A DNA stretch of 64,000 bases from an uncultured bacterium (GCA_903826405.1 CAIKEH010000013.1:1-64000), one strand, 5' to 3'; positions 27,914 through 37,900 are shown, counted from the first letter of the stretch. Numbers and translations are program-made. Notes: generated from the sequence alone by a model not told the origin.

Positions 27914-28939
27914 TCAACGCATGACGAAGGGGTAACGCTGGTAATTCTTTAGTGCGAGTCCGGTACCCCTGACGACACTTTTCAGCGGGTCATCTGCAAC
28001 ATGCACGGGTAGTTTGATCTTCTGACTCAGTCGTTTGTCGAGTCCTTTCAGCAGGGCACCGCCACCAGTCAGGTAAAGCCCCCTGCGATAAATGTCGGAC
28101 GCCAGTTCAGGTGGGGTGGTTTCCAAAGCCTTCAAGATCGCTTCTTCGATCTTGAAAATGGATTTGTCCAGCGCTTCCGCGATCTCTTGATAGCTAACCA
28201 TGATCTGCTTGGGAATGCCCGTGACCAAGTCACGTCCATTCACGGGAAGATCGTCCGGAGGATTATCGAGATCCTTAAGTGCCGCTCCGATCTGTATTTT
28301 GATCTGCTCTGCGGTACGTTCACCGATCAGCAGCGAATGATAACGACGTAGCGCCTCCATGATATCAGCGGTGAATTCGTCACCAGCTATGCGTATGGAT
28401 TGATCACAGACGATGCCGGCAAGCGCGATCACCGTGATGCCTGTTGTACCTCCTCCGATATCTATGATCATGTTCCCCACGGGTTCCTCGACATCGATAC
28501 CGATTCCCAAAGCGGCGGCCATCGGTTCATGAAGAAGGTATACTTCTTTGGCGCCGGCTTGTTCCGCACTGTCCCGGACGGCACGTTTTTCAACTTCCGT
28601 GATACTTGAAGGGATGCAGATCATCATGCGCCAGCTCGGTGGGAAAAGTGGCTTCTTGGGATAGATCATCTTGATCATTTCCCGGATCATGAGTTCTGCT
28701 GCGTTGAAATCCGCGATGACACCATCCTTGAGGGGCCGTACGGTCCTTATGCTCTCATGAGTCTTCTCATGCATCATCAGAGCTTTCTTGCCAACAGCCA
28801 GAACGATCTTGGGGTTGTTACGGTCAAGGGCAACGATGGAAGGCTCGTTGACAACGATCTCGTCGTTGTGGATGATCAGGGTGTTGGCCGTTCCGAGGTC
28901 GATGGCGATATCCTGGGTGAACCAGCTGAAAAGTCCCAT
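27914..28939 (-). CDS. mreB: Rod shape-determining actin homologue MreB
   Basis: A 341-residue actin-fold ATPase. Near the N-terminus is IAIDLGTANTLI (phosphate-1 loop), then MMICIPSSITEVEKRAVRDSAEQAGAKEVYLLHEPMAAALG in pieces, GNMIIDIGGGTTGITVI (phosphate-2) and LTGGGALLKGLD (adenosine motif). It forms membrane-bound filaments that orient wall synthesis. It is the first gene of the minus-strand elongasome operon, with a recognisable promoter upstream. Confidence 0.97.
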   Translation of the reverse strand: MGLFSWFTQDIAIDLGTANTLIIHNDEIVVNEPSIVALDRNNPKIVLAVGKKALMMHEKTHESIRTVRPLKDGVIADFNAAELMIREMIKMIYPKKPLFPPSWRMMICIPSSITEVEKRAVRDSAEQAGAKEVYLLHEPMAAALGIGIDVEEPVGNMIIDIGGGTTGITVIALAGIVCDQSIRIAGDEFTADIMEALRRYHSLLIGERTAEQIKIQIGAALKDLDNPPDDLPVNGRDLVTGIPKQIMVSYQEIAEALDKSIFKIEEAILKALETTPPELASDIYRRGLYLTGGGALLKGLDKRLSQKIKLPVHVADDPLKSVVRGTGLALKNYQRYPFVMR

Positions 28940-28975
28940 TTTTCCTTGATATTGGTTTTAGAGCAATACTATCTT

Positions 28976-29006
28976 CAAAATTGAAGGAAATAATCCGAAT
29001 AACAAA
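28976..29006 (-). promoter_or_regulatory. Probable mreB promoter (TTTG-N19-CAATTTTG)
   Basis: On the minus strand TTTG is separated by 19 bases from CAATTTTG, a seven-of-eight match to TAnnTTTG. The 19-base spacing is that of Bacteroidota -33/-7 promoters. The start of transcription would lie about 30 bases before the mreB ATG. Confidence 0.55.
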
Positions 29007-29125
29007 ACGCCAAAATATTGGCTTTATTGACTTTAGACGAAACTTTATTGGCCGAGACCACCCCCGGAAAGGGAAATTCGAAAATTCCAGAATGAAGCGG
29101 CCTGAAATGAAGGGGAGTAAGTGCT

Positions 29126-30406
29126 TCAGCTGAACTCGTACCCAATGTCTTTCCGGTAGGTGATACCTGGATAATAGATCTTACCAAGAACTTTGACGGA
29201 AGTTGACACTGCCTGGGCGATGGAACTGCCGAAGGAGGTAACTGCCAATACCCGACCCCCATTGGTGAGCACTTTGCCATTCTGTATCATGGTACCCGCA
29301 TGGAAAACATGCACACCTTCTTCATTCATTTCCTCCAAGCCATCGATCTGTAGCCCCTTGTCGTAATGGCCAGGATAACCCTGGCTGACCGCCATCACGG
29401 TTGTGGCTGCACGGGGGTCGGTCTCCATGACAATTCCGGATAATCGGCCGGCATCGACGGCAAGGAAGAGGTCTATGATGTCATTTTTTAGTCTGGGGAT
29501 CACCACCTCTGTTTCCGGATCGCCCATACGGCAGTTGTACTCGATGACGAAAGGATCATCGTTAACTTTGATGAGGCCGAAAAAAACAAACCCCTTATAC
29601 ACCAGACCCTCATCCCGAATGCCACTGATGGTCGGTTCTATGACCCGGGTACGCACCTTTTCCATGAAAGTCGCATCGGCGAAAGGAACAGGGCTGACCG
29701 CTCCCATCCCTCCTGTGTTCAATCCTTTATCCCCCTCCCCGACCCGTTTATAGTCTTTGGCTTCAGGCAGCAAGAGGTAATCTTTCCCATCAGTGAGCAC
29801 AAAAACACTGAGTTCAGTGCCCGTCAGGAATTCCTCGATGACGATCTTTCGGCTTGCTTCTCCGAATTTGGATCGCTGCAACATCATCTCATATTCTGCC
29901 ATCGCTTCAACATGACTCTGGGCGATGATCACACCTTTGCCTGCCGCAAGTCCGTCCGCCTTCAGGACGATGGGAGTGGGAAGCGAACGGATATAAGACA
30001 ATCCTTCCTCATAATTGGCTAAGCTGAATTCTCGGTATCCGGCAGTGGGAATTCCATTACGGAGCATGAATTCCTTGGCAAAAGCCTTGCTGCCTTCCAA
30101 TTGTGCCGCCATGCGGGAAGGTCCGATAACAGCGATATGTGACAATCCCGGATCGTCAGTCATGAAATCGTAGATACCCCTCACCAGCGGCTCTTCAGGC
30201 CCTACCACAACCATATCCACCCGCTTTTCCAAGCAGAATTTTTTCACTTCCCAGAAATTGGTCGGATCCATTTCCACATTGGTCCCACAGAGTCCGGTCC
30301 CTGCATTGCCAGGAGCAATAAAAAGTTCTGGATGATGTGCACTTTGGCTGATTTTCAGTGCCAGTGCATGTTCCCGGCCGCCTGAACCCAATAAGAGGAC
30401 TTTCAT
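29126..30406 (-). CDS. purD: Phosphoribosylamine-glycine ligase
   Basis: A 426-residue ATP-grasp enzyme: N-terminal MKVLLLGSGGREHALALKI, then VVGPEEPLVRGI, LEGSKAFAKEFMLRNGIPTA, VLKADGLAAGKGV (ATP binding) and EYNCRMGDPETEVVIPRL (metal site). It joins glycine to phosphoribosylamine, the second step of purine synthesis. No other purine genes adjoin it. It diverges from the POT transporter gene. Confidence 0.97.
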   Translation of the reverse strand: MKVLLLGSGGREHALALKISQSAHHPELFIAPGNAGTGLCGTNVEMDPTNFWEVKKFCLEKRVDMVVVGPEEPLVRGIYDFMTDDPGLSHIAVIGPSRMAAQLEGSKAFAKEFMLRNGIPTAGYREFSLANYEEGLSYIRSLPTPIVLKADGLAAGKGVIIAQSHVEAMAEYEMMLQRSKFGEASRKIVIEEFLTGTELSVFVLTDGKDYLLLPEAKDYKRVGEGDKGLNTGGMGAVSPVPFADATFMEKVRTRVIEPTISGIRDEGLVYKGFVFFGLIKVNDDPFVIEYNCRMGDPETEVVIPRLKNDIIDLFLAVDAGRLSGIVMETDPRAATTVMAVSQGYPGHYDKGLQIDGLEEMNEEGVHVFHAGTMIQNGKVLTNGGRVLAVTSFGSSIAQAVSTSVKVLGKIYYPGITYRKDIGYEFS

Positions 30407-30602
30407 ACTGCAAAGAAGATTGAAATTTGAGCTGAAAAAGGCCGGAGTGCCGTCATTCCCATTCCATTTTCATCTGTGCGAATATACCCACAGCCGCCTT
30501 CATGGTAAACATTATTTATCTAGGCCGATGCGGTTCCCTGCCTTACGAATAAATGTGTACTTTGGTCATTCACCGGCCACCGGCTTCAATAAAACCAGCG
30601 AT

Positions 30603-32249
30603 ATGAGCCAGACGAAATGGGGGGGATACCCGAAAGGACTGTACGTATTATTCGCGACCGAAATGTGGGAGCGCTTCAACTATTACGGTATGCGGGCGAT
30701 ACTGGTCTATTTCATGACCGATGCGCTGCTATTCAACAAGCCGTTCGCCTCCAATCTATACGGCGGATATACCAGCCTGGTCTACCTGACTCCGCTCATA
30801 GGAGGATACATAGCAGACCGATATTGGGGCAACCGGCGCTCGATCATCTTAGGCGGTTTGATCATGGCTCTCGCGGAACTAGTATTATTTATTTGTGCAA
30901 GCATTTACACCAGTTCCCCCGCACTCGCCTCAACCCTTTTTTACACAGGACTCGGAATGGTGATCGTGGGTAACGGATTCTTCAAGCCCAATATTTCCTC
31001 CATGGTCGGCCAGCTGTATGAACAGGGGGACAAGCGGACCGATGCGGCTTATACGATTTTCTACATCGGCATCAATGTCGGGGGCATGTTGGGTCCTTTC
31101 ATCTGCGGATGGGTGGGCAACACTGGGGATCCCGCCGATTACAAATGGGCCTTCTTGGCGGCAGGTATTGGAATGCTCCTGAGCGTGATCACCTTGAAGA
31201 TCCTGCAGGATAAACATATCGTGGCACCGGATGGATCACCTGTTGGAAAAATGCCCGAAAAAATGAAGGAAAGCAATTCCCCGTTGCGTTCAACCTTTTC
31301 TCCATTGGTCATCGGGGGACTTATCTTGTTGGTGGGCATTGCATACCTGTTGCTCCACCTGCATGCACAAAACATCTTTGACATATCTTGGCTACTATTG
31401 CTTTCACTTGCAGCGATCCTTTACATTATTTTTTCCGACAAGTCCCTGGACAAAGTGGAAAGACAACGCATCATCGCCATTTTCGTGGTGTCTTTCTTCG
31501 TGATCTTTTTCTGGAGCGCTTATGAGCAAGCAGGAGCATCACTCTCTTTCTTTGCCAAGGAACAGACGAACCTGCACGTCGGATTCCTCAACAAGGACGT
31601 ACCGCCATCCTGGTTCCAATCTTTGAATTCATTCTTCATCGTGATCTTTGCACCCATCTTCGCTTGGATCTGGGTGAGGCTGGGCAACAGGAATCAGGAA
31701 CCTTCGTCCCCGATGAAAATGGCCATCGGGCTATTCCTGTTAGCAATGGGATACTTATGGATCGCGTTCGGAGTAAAAGGCATTTCACCTAACATCAAAG
31801 TGAGCATGATCTGGTTGACGGGCATGTATGCCTTGCATACATGGGGCGAGCTTTGCCTCTCCCCGATCGGCCTGTCCCTTGTCAATAAACTAGCACCTCT
31901 CCGCTTCGCCTCCCTGCTCATGGCGGTTTGGTTCATGGCCAACGCAGCCGCAAATGTTTTAATGGGCAAACTGAGCGCGCTGTATCCTCCCGGCACTCAT
32001 GAGGTCCTGCAAGCCCGGGAAGCGGGCATCGACCTGCAGAGTATCCTGGATGGAAAGACGGCCACCGCTGAGCAGATCGCCGCACTGCAGAAGCTTGACA
32101 TCCCATATATCTACCGATCATTCATGGGATTCACTATACATAATCTTTATGAGTTCTTCATGCTCTTCGTGATCATGTCCGGCCTGGCTGCATTCATCCT
32201 GTTCTTACTTACCGGCTGGCTGGGAAAGATGATGCACGGAAAAAGATGA
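30603..32249 (+). CDS. POT-family proton-coupled peptide transporter
   Basis: A 548-residue inner-membrane protein with about 14 spans. The diagnostic EMWERFNYYGMRAILVYF (ExxERFxYYG) follows a short N-terminus; also GGYIADRYWGNRRSI and FYIGINVGGMLGPFICGWVG. It imports di- and tripeptides with protons. The ATG at 30603 (MSQTKWGGYPKGLYVLF) is the real start; the track's 61 extra residues are non-genic sequence from near purD. TGTACTTTG at about 30555 resembles a -7 box and recurs before the OPT gene, so both may share a promoter type. Confidence 0.95.
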   Translation: MSQTKWGGYPKGLYVLFATEMWERFNYYGMRAILVYFMTDALLFNKPFASNLYGGYTSLVYLTPLIGGYIADRYWGNRRSIILGGLIMALAELVLFICASIYTSSPALASTLFYTGLGMVIVGNGFFKPNISSMVGQLYEQGDKRTDAAYTIFYIGINVGGMLGPFICGWVGNTGDPADYKWAFLAAGIGMLLSVITLKILQDKHIVAPDGSPVGKMPEKMKESNSPLRSTFSPLVIGGLILLVGIAYLLLHLHAQNIFDISWLLLLSLAAILYIIFSDKSLDKVERQRIIAIFVVSFFVIFFWSAYEQAGASLSFFAKEQTNLHVGFLNKDVPPSWFQSLNSFFIVIFAPIFAWIWVRLGNRNQEPSSPMKMAIGLFLLAMGYLWIAFGVKGISPNIKVSMIWLTGMYALHTWGELCLSPIGLSLVNKLAPLRFASLLMAVWFMANAAANVLMGKLSALYPPGTHEVLQAREAGIDLQSILDGKTATAEQIAALQKLDIPYIYRSFMGFTIHNLYEFFMLFVIMSGLAAFILFLLTGWLGKMMHGKR

Positions 32250-32379
32250 CGGCCATCCGAAAGGCATTCACCGGGTTGGGATTTTCTTTTTCTGTAAGAT
32301 TGGTGTACTTTGAAGATGTGCCTATCGGACTCACAATGGAATTGACCGAACGGTTATACTGAAACGAATAACAGCTCCC

Positions 32380-34419
32380 ATGTCTGACAAAACCTTTCGC
32401 CCCTTCATTGCGCCTGAAACGGAAATGAAAGAGTTCACGCTCAAAGCCGTTCTGGTTGGTTCGGCGTTTGGGATCATCTTTGGTGCCGCCACGGTATATC
32501 TGGCCCTCAAAGCCGGCCTGACCGTATCAGCATCTATCCCCATTGCGGTCATGGCCATTGCCCTGAGCAAACTGTTCCTGAAAACGACCATTCTTGAAAA
32601 TAATATTATACAAACCACGGGGTCCGCAGGGGAAAGCATTGCGGCGGGAGTGGTATTCACGCTACCTGGCTTCCTCTTCCTGACGGAAAAAAGCAGCGCC
32701 GAATATTTCAACTATTCAACCATACTGACACTGGCCATTTTCGGTGGCATATTGGGCACACTGATGATGATACCGCTACGGCGTGCCCTCATTGTCAAAG
32801 AACACGAAGCCTTGCCTTATCCGGAGGGAACGGCCTGTGCATCCGTTCTCAAAGCAGGTGAGAAAGGAGGGGATTTCGCCCGTACGGCTTTCTGGGGCTT
32901 GGGAGTCGCCGCCATTTATGCTTTCCTGCAGAAGATCCTCCACGTGGTTGCGGAAACCCCGGCCTTCATGACAAAGCAGACCAACCGATTTTTCCCTTCA
33001 GCCAAGATCAGTGGGGAGATCACACCGGAATACTTGGGTGTGGGTTATATCATAGGCCCCAAGATAAGCGGCGTATTGGTAGCGGGCAGCGTACTCACCT
33101 GGTTCGCTTTCAACCCACTGCTGGCCACCCTTGTGCCATCGGACACCATCGCTGCGCAACTGGTCAAACTGGGTTATCTGAAAGATCTGACCACACCCGG
33201 TGGACCCGGAGGTTGGGATCCCGGAACGCACCAGTTCTCTGACTATTCCGTCGCCATCTATCGAGCATTCGTTCGTCAGATAGGCGCAGGTGCGGTTGCC
33301 GCAGGCGGGTTCATCACCCTGATCAAAACGATCCCGACCATCATCTCCTCTTTCAAAGGCAGCGTTGGCTCATGGAAAGGCAACAAAGAGGACATGACAA
33401 AAATCTCCAGGACCGAAAGGGACCTTTCCATAAGGATCGTGGGGATCGGTAGCGCAGCCCTCATCCTGCTCATGACCATTCTGCCCCAGGTGCCCGGTGA
33501 TTCCATTGGCAGCAAACTTTTATTGGGTGTACTCGTGGTCATATTCGGAGCTTTCTTCGTGACCGTATCATCCCGGATCGTCGGACTGATTGGATCTTCC
33601 AACAACCCGATCTCCGGGATGACGATCGCCACCATCATGGGGACTTGTCTGGTATTCATCGGCGTAGGATGGACGGGCAAGGTCTTCGAACCCATGGCCC
33701 TTGTTGTCGGGGGCATGATCTGCATCGCTGCAGCAAATGCTGGTGCGACTTCGCAAGATCTCAAGACAGGTTACATCGTTGGTGCCACCCCTCGTTATCA
33801 ACAGCTCGCCCTTTTCATAGGCGTGATCGTTTCCTCGCTGGCCATAGGACTTACCGTCAAAATATTGGACAAACCCACCAGCGACATGGTGGCTCAAGGA
33901 ATACAACACGCGATCGGAACAGACAAGTATTCCGCTCCCCAAGCCACCCTGATGGCCACTTTGATCAAAGGGATACTTTCTTTCAACCTCGACTGGCAGT
34001 TCGTCCTCGTGGGTGTGGCCATAGCGATAGTGATGGAACTCTGTGAGATCAAAGCACTGAGTTTCGCCATAGGACTATACCTTCCTCTTGCGACAACCCT
34101 TCCTATTTTCATAGGTGGACTCATACGTGGATTTGTGGACAGAAAAGAGAATAAAAAAGTAGCTCCCGAAGAGGAAGACCTGAGCAAAGGGAACTTGTTC
34201 GCAACGGGCCTAGTAGCGGGTGGGGCCATCGCCGGCGTCATCATTGCATTCCTATCCGCGTTTGACGGCACCAATGCCTTCCTGAAAAAGATCAGCTTGG
34301 AAGATATGTTCAACCGATCACTGGGCACCAATGGATATTTCCTGCTCGGAACGCTGATGTTTTTCGTCATGGCCTGGATGCTATACAGGACGGCCGTTTC
34401 GAAAAAGACCATGAATTGA
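32380..34419 (+). CDS. OPT-family oligopeptide transporter
   Basis: A 679-residue membrane protein with about 15 hydrophobic segments. ALKAGLTVSASIPIAVMAIA, QTTGSAGESIAAGVVFTLPG and SSNNPISGMTIATIMGTCL are OPT hallmarks. Members carry oligopeptides or metal-chelates into the cell by proton coupling. It follows the POT gene by 130 bp on the same strand, so this is a small peptide-uptake locus. TGTACTTTG occurs about 70 bases upstream of the ATG. Confidence 0.95.
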   Translation: MSDKTFRPFIAPETEMKEFTLKAVLVGSAFGIIFGAATVYLALKAGLTVSASIPIAVMAIALSKLFLKTTILENNIIQTTGSAGESIAAGVVFTLPGFLFLTEKSSAEYFNYSTILTLAIFGGILGTLMMIPLRRALIVKEHEALPYPEGTACASVLKAGEKGGDFARTAFWGLGVAAIYAFLQKILHVVAETPAFMTKQTNRFFPSAKISGEITPEYLGVGYIIGPKISGVLVAGSVLTWFAFNPLLATLVPSDTIAAQLVKLGYLKDLTTPGGPGGWDPGTHQFSDYSVAIYRAFVRQIGAGAVAAGGFITLIKTIPTIISSFKGSVGSWKGNKEDMTKISRTERDLSIRIVGIGSAALILLMTILPQVPGDSIGSKLLLGVLVVIFGAFFVTVSSRIVGLIGSSNNPISGMTIATIMGTCLVFIGVGWTGKVFEPMALVVGGMICIAAANAGATSQDLKTGYIVGATPRYQQLALFIGVIVSSLAIGLTVKILDKPTSDMVAQGIQHAIGTDKYSAPQATLMATLIKGILSFNLDWQFVLVGVAIAIVMELCEIKALSFAIGLYLPLATTLPIFIGGLIRGFVDRKENKKVAPEEEDLSKGNLFATGLVAGGAIAGVIIAFLSAFDGTNAFLKKISLEDMFNRSLGTNGYFLLGTLMFFVMAWMLYRTAVSKKTMN

Positions 34420-34462
34420 TCTCGATCAATGAATCCAGTGTGTACATCACTCATCAAATAAT

Positions 34463-35527
34463 ATGCAGGTCCGCTCCCTGAAATACGCATCTCCATTCAT
34501 CGTTTATGCAGCCGCATGCCTAGCCTTTCTCCACGCAGGATGGGTCATCTTTCTCCCCCTGCTCTATGCATGGGTATTCATCCCCCTTGCCGAACTGCTT
34601 GTCCACCCCGACCCCTCCAATATGGATGCAACACAGGAGGCATTGGCAAAAAAAGATCCCCTTTATGACTTTTGGCTTTACCTGATCGTACCCTTCCAAT
34701 ATGCAGCCCTCTGGCTTTTCCTTTCATCCATGCAGACTCCAGGACAGCCTTGGTGGATGGTCATAGGACGTATATTCGATATGGGATTGCTCTGTGGCGT
34801 CTTCGGCATCAATGTGGCCCACGAACTCGGACATCGCAGCACCAAAATGGAAAAATGGATGGCCAAGGCCCTGCTGCTCACTTCACTCTATATTCATTTT
34901 TTCATCGAGCACAATAAAGGTCATCACAAAAGGGTATCCACACCCGAAGATCCAGCGAGTGCCCGTTATGGCGAGAACATATACAGATTCTTCCTGCGCA
35001 CCATCAAAGGATCATACCTTTCCGCCTGGGCTATTCAGCAAAAGGAGTTGGATAGAAAGAAACTTCCCTTTCTGAGTCTGCACAATCAGATGCTGATGTT
35101 CCAAATGATTCAGACTTTCTTGCTGATCCTGATCATGATCATTTTCGGCTGGACATCACTCCTCTCATTTATTGGAGCCGCTGCCATTGGTGCTTTGCTG
35201 CTCGAGACCGTCAATTACATTGAGCATTATGGATTGCAAAGGCGCAGCAATCAAGCAGGGGGTTACGAACGGGTCATGCCGGAACATAGTTGGAATAGCG
35301 ACCATGTGCTGGGCAGACTCACCCTTTTTGAATTGTCCCGGCACAGTGACCATCATTTTCAGTCGAGTCGGAAATATCAGGTGCTGAGGCGTCACGACAG
35401 AACACCACAGATGCCCACGGGCTATCCCGGAATGATGATTCTTGCACTTTTCCCACCTGCGTGGTTTCTTATCATGAACCGGGAGTTGTCAAAACTCCAC
35501 AATCAAAGATCCAAAAGGATAGAATGA
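34463..35527 (+). CDS. alkB: AlkB-type integral-membrane alkane monooxygenase
   Basis: A 354-residue membrane di-iron monooxygenase with six or so spans and all histidine motifs: HELGH (120-124), EHNKGHH (149-155), NYIEHYG (251-257) and LSRHSDHHF (about 291-299). Members hydroxylate medium-chain n-alkanes at the terminal carbon, with electrons from rubredoxin. Neither rubredoxin, rubredoxin reductase nor alcohol dehydrogenase genes adjoin it, so partners must lie elsewhere, and the true substrate could differ. It follows the OPT gene by 43 bp. Confidence 0.92.
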   Translation: MQVRSLKYASPFIVYAAACLAFLHAGWVIFLPLLYAWVFIPLAELLVHPDPSNMDATQEALAKKDPLYDFWLYLIVPFQYAALWLFLSSMQTPGQPWWMVIGRIFDMGLLCGVFGINVAHELGHRSTKMEKWMAKALLLTSLYIHFFIEHNKGHHKRVSTPEDPASARYGENIYRFFLRTIKGSYLSAWAIQQKELDRKKLPFLSLHNQMLMFQMIQTFLLILIMIIFGWTSLLSFIGAAAIGALLLETVNYIEHYGLQRRSNQAGGYERVMPEHSWNSDHVLGRLTLFELSRHSDHHFQSSRKYQVLRRHDRTPQMPTGYPGMMILALFPPAWFLIMNRELSKLHNQRSKRIE

Positions 35528-35673
35528 ATGGAGCGAAGCCTATGCTAAGCACTTCTCCCCTTGATCAGACCAAGATGAAAGATGAGGTCGGAATGATTTT
35601 GATCAAATAAAGTTGACCAACTGACAGCATTCGGTTGAAACTATTGATCTCATTTCAGCTCAGCACAGTTTGA

Positions 35674-36945
35674 TCATATCAGGATCGTAGATCCGAAATA
35701 GCCATGGAGAATTTCCGGCAAGTTGATGCCTTTGTCCGACTGGTTGTTCTCGAGCAGTGCGGCAAGGATCCTCGGCAGGGCAAGAGAACTGCCATTCAAG
35801 CTATGGACCAGTTGGGTTTTACCATCTTCTTCTTTGAAACGGATCTTCATACGATTGCTTTGGAAGGCTTCAAAATTGGAAACGGAACTCACTTCGAGCC
35901 ATTTTTCCTGAGCGGCGCTCCACACTTCAAAATCATAAGTGAGGGCTGAAGCAAAACTCATATCACCGCCACATAACCGCAGGATCCTATAGGGAAGACC
36001 GAGGGACAGCAACAATCTTTCCACGTGAACAACCATGGAATCCAGTACGGCATAACTCTCCGCGGGATCCACCAATTGAACGATCTCGACCTTGTCGAAT
36101 TGATGAACACGGTTCAAACCCCTGACATCTTTTCCGAAACTACCAGCCTCCCTGCGGAAACAGGGGGTGTATGCGGTCATTCGGATCGGCAGATCACTTC
36201 TCTTGAGTATGGTATCCCTGTAAATATTGGTGACGGGAACCTCAGCCGTAGGGATCAAATAAAAATGGTCGGCGGGCATATGATACATCTGCCCTTCCTT
36301 ATCAGGTAGTTGCCCTGTGCCATAAGCCGTGGCTTCATTGACCATCAGCGGTGGCAGATATTCTGTGTACCCTGCTGCCGTATTGAAATCCAAGAAATAT
36401 TGGATCAATGCCCGCTGAAGTTTGGCCCCTTTGCCCTTATAAAGAGGGAATCCGCTACCGGTCAATTTGGAACCGGTCTCAAAATCTATGATATCATACT
36501 TTTTGATCAAGTCCCAATGCGGAACCGAATCAGGAGGTAAGTTCGGCTTGACTCCACCCTCTCGAACCAGAAAATTGTCCGCCGGGGTCCTGCCTTCAGG
36601 AACCAAATCAGAGGGGAGGTTCGGTAACCTGACCAAGGTTTCCTGCAAAGACTTTTCCGTATCAGCCAGGTCGGATTGGATCGGTTGCAGGGAGGCCTTC
36701 CAACCGGCGACTTGCGCCTTTTTCTGTTCGGCGGCATCCTTCTGTCCCTTTGACATCAATTGTCCGATCTCCCGGGAAGCACTGTTAACAAGAGATTGGG
36801 TGTTTTCGAAATCCAATTGCAGTTTCTTTCTTTTTTCATCCAGTGTAATCACCTCGTCAACCAGTTGCAGGTCAGCAAAATGCTTGACTGCAAGTTTCTC
36901 CCTGACCTTTCCCGGATCCTGTCTCATTACCGCGACCTGCAACAT
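35674..36945 (-). CDS. serS: Serine-tRNA ligase
   Basis: A 423-residue class II synthetase beginning MLQVAVMRQDPGKVREKL. It has the N-terminal coiled-coil arm (about 30-100) that grips tRNA-Ser and the class II motifs FPLYKGKGAKLQRALIQYFLD, TPCFRREAGSFGKDVRGL (motif 2), and a motif 3 reading NGSSLALPRILAALLENNQ. The track start 30 codons upstream runs into the divergent gene's promoter area, so the ATG at 36945 was chosen. It charges serine onto its tRNAs. Confidence 0.97.
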   Translation of the reverse strand: MLQVAVMRQDPGKVREKLAVKHFADLQLVDEVITLDEKRKKLQLDFENTQSLVNSASREIGQLMSKGQKDAAEQKKAQVAGWKASLQPIQSDLADTEKSLQETLVRLPNLPSDLVPEGRTPADNFLVREGGVKPNLPPDSVPHWDLIKKYDIIDFETGSKLTGSGFPLYKGKGAKLQRALIQYFLDFNTAAGYTEYLPPLMVNEATAYGTGQLPDKEGQMYHMPADHFYLIPTAEVPVTNIYRDTILKRSDLPIRMTAYTPCFRREAGSFGKDVRGLNRVHQFDKVEIVQLVDPAESYAVLDSMVVHVERLLLSLGLPYRILRLCGGDMSFASALTYDFEVWSAAQEKWLEVSSVSNFEAFQSNRMKIRFKEEDGKTQLVHSLNGSSLALPRILAALLENNQSDKGINLPEILHGYFGSTILI

Positions 36946-37058
36946 AACTTGATTTTGGGCGAAATTAATCCATTTGCGGGTACGGACGCAGCAGGCATAT
37001 CGAAGGATCCGGCAGGAACACTCAGATATAATCATCCCAGCGGTTGAAACCTGCGGCT

Positions 37059-37066
37059 TACCTTTG
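37059..37066 (+). promoter_or_regulatory. -7 box TACCTTTG directly before a start codon
   Basis: Exact TAnnTTTG match that ends only 4 bases before the ATG at 37071, so the mRNA would begin at or very near the start codon. No -33 TTG at the standard spacing. Confidence 0.55.
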
Positions 37067-37070
37067 CAAC

Positions 37071-37424
37071 ATGTTACAGGCAGAGGACGACCTGCAAAGC
37101 AGGTGGTGGAAACTGGAAGAGAAAATGCTGCAGAGATTCGGTAAAAAACCCGATCTCGAAGGTATCCTGTTCCTAATAGGGATCCAGGAACTCGGGGATA
37201 TACGGGAAAAATTCACCAAAGAACAGAAACAAGATCTCATGCACGTGGCCGTATGTACGGTCTTAACCTCCAGCGGGTATTATCTCCGGGAAGGACATGA
37301 CGATGATGGATGGCCACATTTCCGCCAACTTAAAGCCGTTCCCGCACTTCCACTACCCGAGCAGGAAGCTTTCCTCAAAGACCATGTTTTGCTGTATTTT
37401 CAGCAGTCGGGCCTTTTTGATTGA
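37071..37424 (+). CDS. Conserved hypothetical protein, 117 residues
   Basis: A small soluble protein (MLQAEDDLQSRWWKLEEKM...), with no signal peptide or membrane span and no catalytic motif that I recognise. The central KKPDLEGILFLIGIQELG and the GWPHFRQLKAVPALP segment look conserved in type; from memory, similar proteins are encoded by other Bacteroidota. The track start (TTG at 37044) would place nine codons inside the promoter box, so the ATG at 37071 was chosen. It is divergent from serS. Function unknown. Confidence 0.7.
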   Translation: MLQAEDDLQSRWWKLEEKMLQRFGKKPDLEGILFLIGIQELGDIREKFTKEQKQDLMHVAVCTVLTSSGYYLREGHDDDGWPHFRQLKAVPALPLPEQEAFLKDHVLLYFQQSGLFD

Positions 37425-37483
37425 AGATCTTCTACTGACTATAATAATTTTAAAAGGCATCATCCATTCACCCGGAATTTCCA

Positions 37484-37491
37484 CATATTTG
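37484..37491 (+). promoter_or_regulatory. Possible -7 box (CATATTTG) before gcvH
   Basis: Seven of eight positions fit TAnnTTTG; it ends 19 bases before the gcvH ATG. No clear -33 element. Confidence 0.35.
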
Positions 37492-37510
37492 CACCTCTAA
37501 ACGAACCAGC

Positions 37511-37891
37511 ATGAATTTTCCCGACAATCTTCACTACACCAAAGACCACGAGTGGATCAGGATCGATGGCCAGGTAGCTACAGTTGGCATTACGGATTTC
37601 GCACAGGGCGAACTGGGCGACATCGTATATGTTGACATTGACACCATTGGCAAGAAATTGCCAGCAGAGTCCGTCTTTGGCACTGTGGAAGCGGTAAAGA
37701 CCGTTAGCGACCTTTTCCTTCCTTTGAGCGGCACCATCACGGAGAAGAACAGCATATTGGACGCTCAGCCCGAATTGGTCAACACAGACCCTTATGGTGA
37801 TGGCTGGATGGTCAAGGTCAATATTGACGATTCATCGGAGATAGCCCATCTGCTTACAGCTGTCGCCTATCGTTCACTTGTTGGCGCATAA
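37511..37891 (+). CDS. gcvH: Glycine cleavage system H protein
   Basis: A 126-residue lipoyl-domain protein. [25 protein letters not shown] opens the fold and [20 protein letters not shown] contains the lysine (K63) that carries lipoic acid. It shuttles the aminomethyl group between the P, T and L proteins, whose genes are not in this window. The VanZ-like gene follows after 9 bp, so the two are co-transcribed. Confidence 0.96.
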   Translation: MNFPDNLHYTKDHEWIRIDGQVATVGITDFAQGELGDIVYVDIDTIGKKLPAESVFGTVEAVKTVSDLFLPLSGTITEKNSILDAQPELVNTDPYGDGWMVKVNIDDSSEIAHLLTAVAYRSLVGA

Positions 37892-37900
37892 TTCAACGCC

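Noticed and set aside
28940-29125. Purine riboswitch in the purD area
   Set aside because: This gap is downstream of purD, not upstream, and no three-way junction was seen.
30420-30602. 61-codon extension of the POT transporter
   Set aside because: Non-genic composition; the POT motif follows soon after the ATG at 30603.
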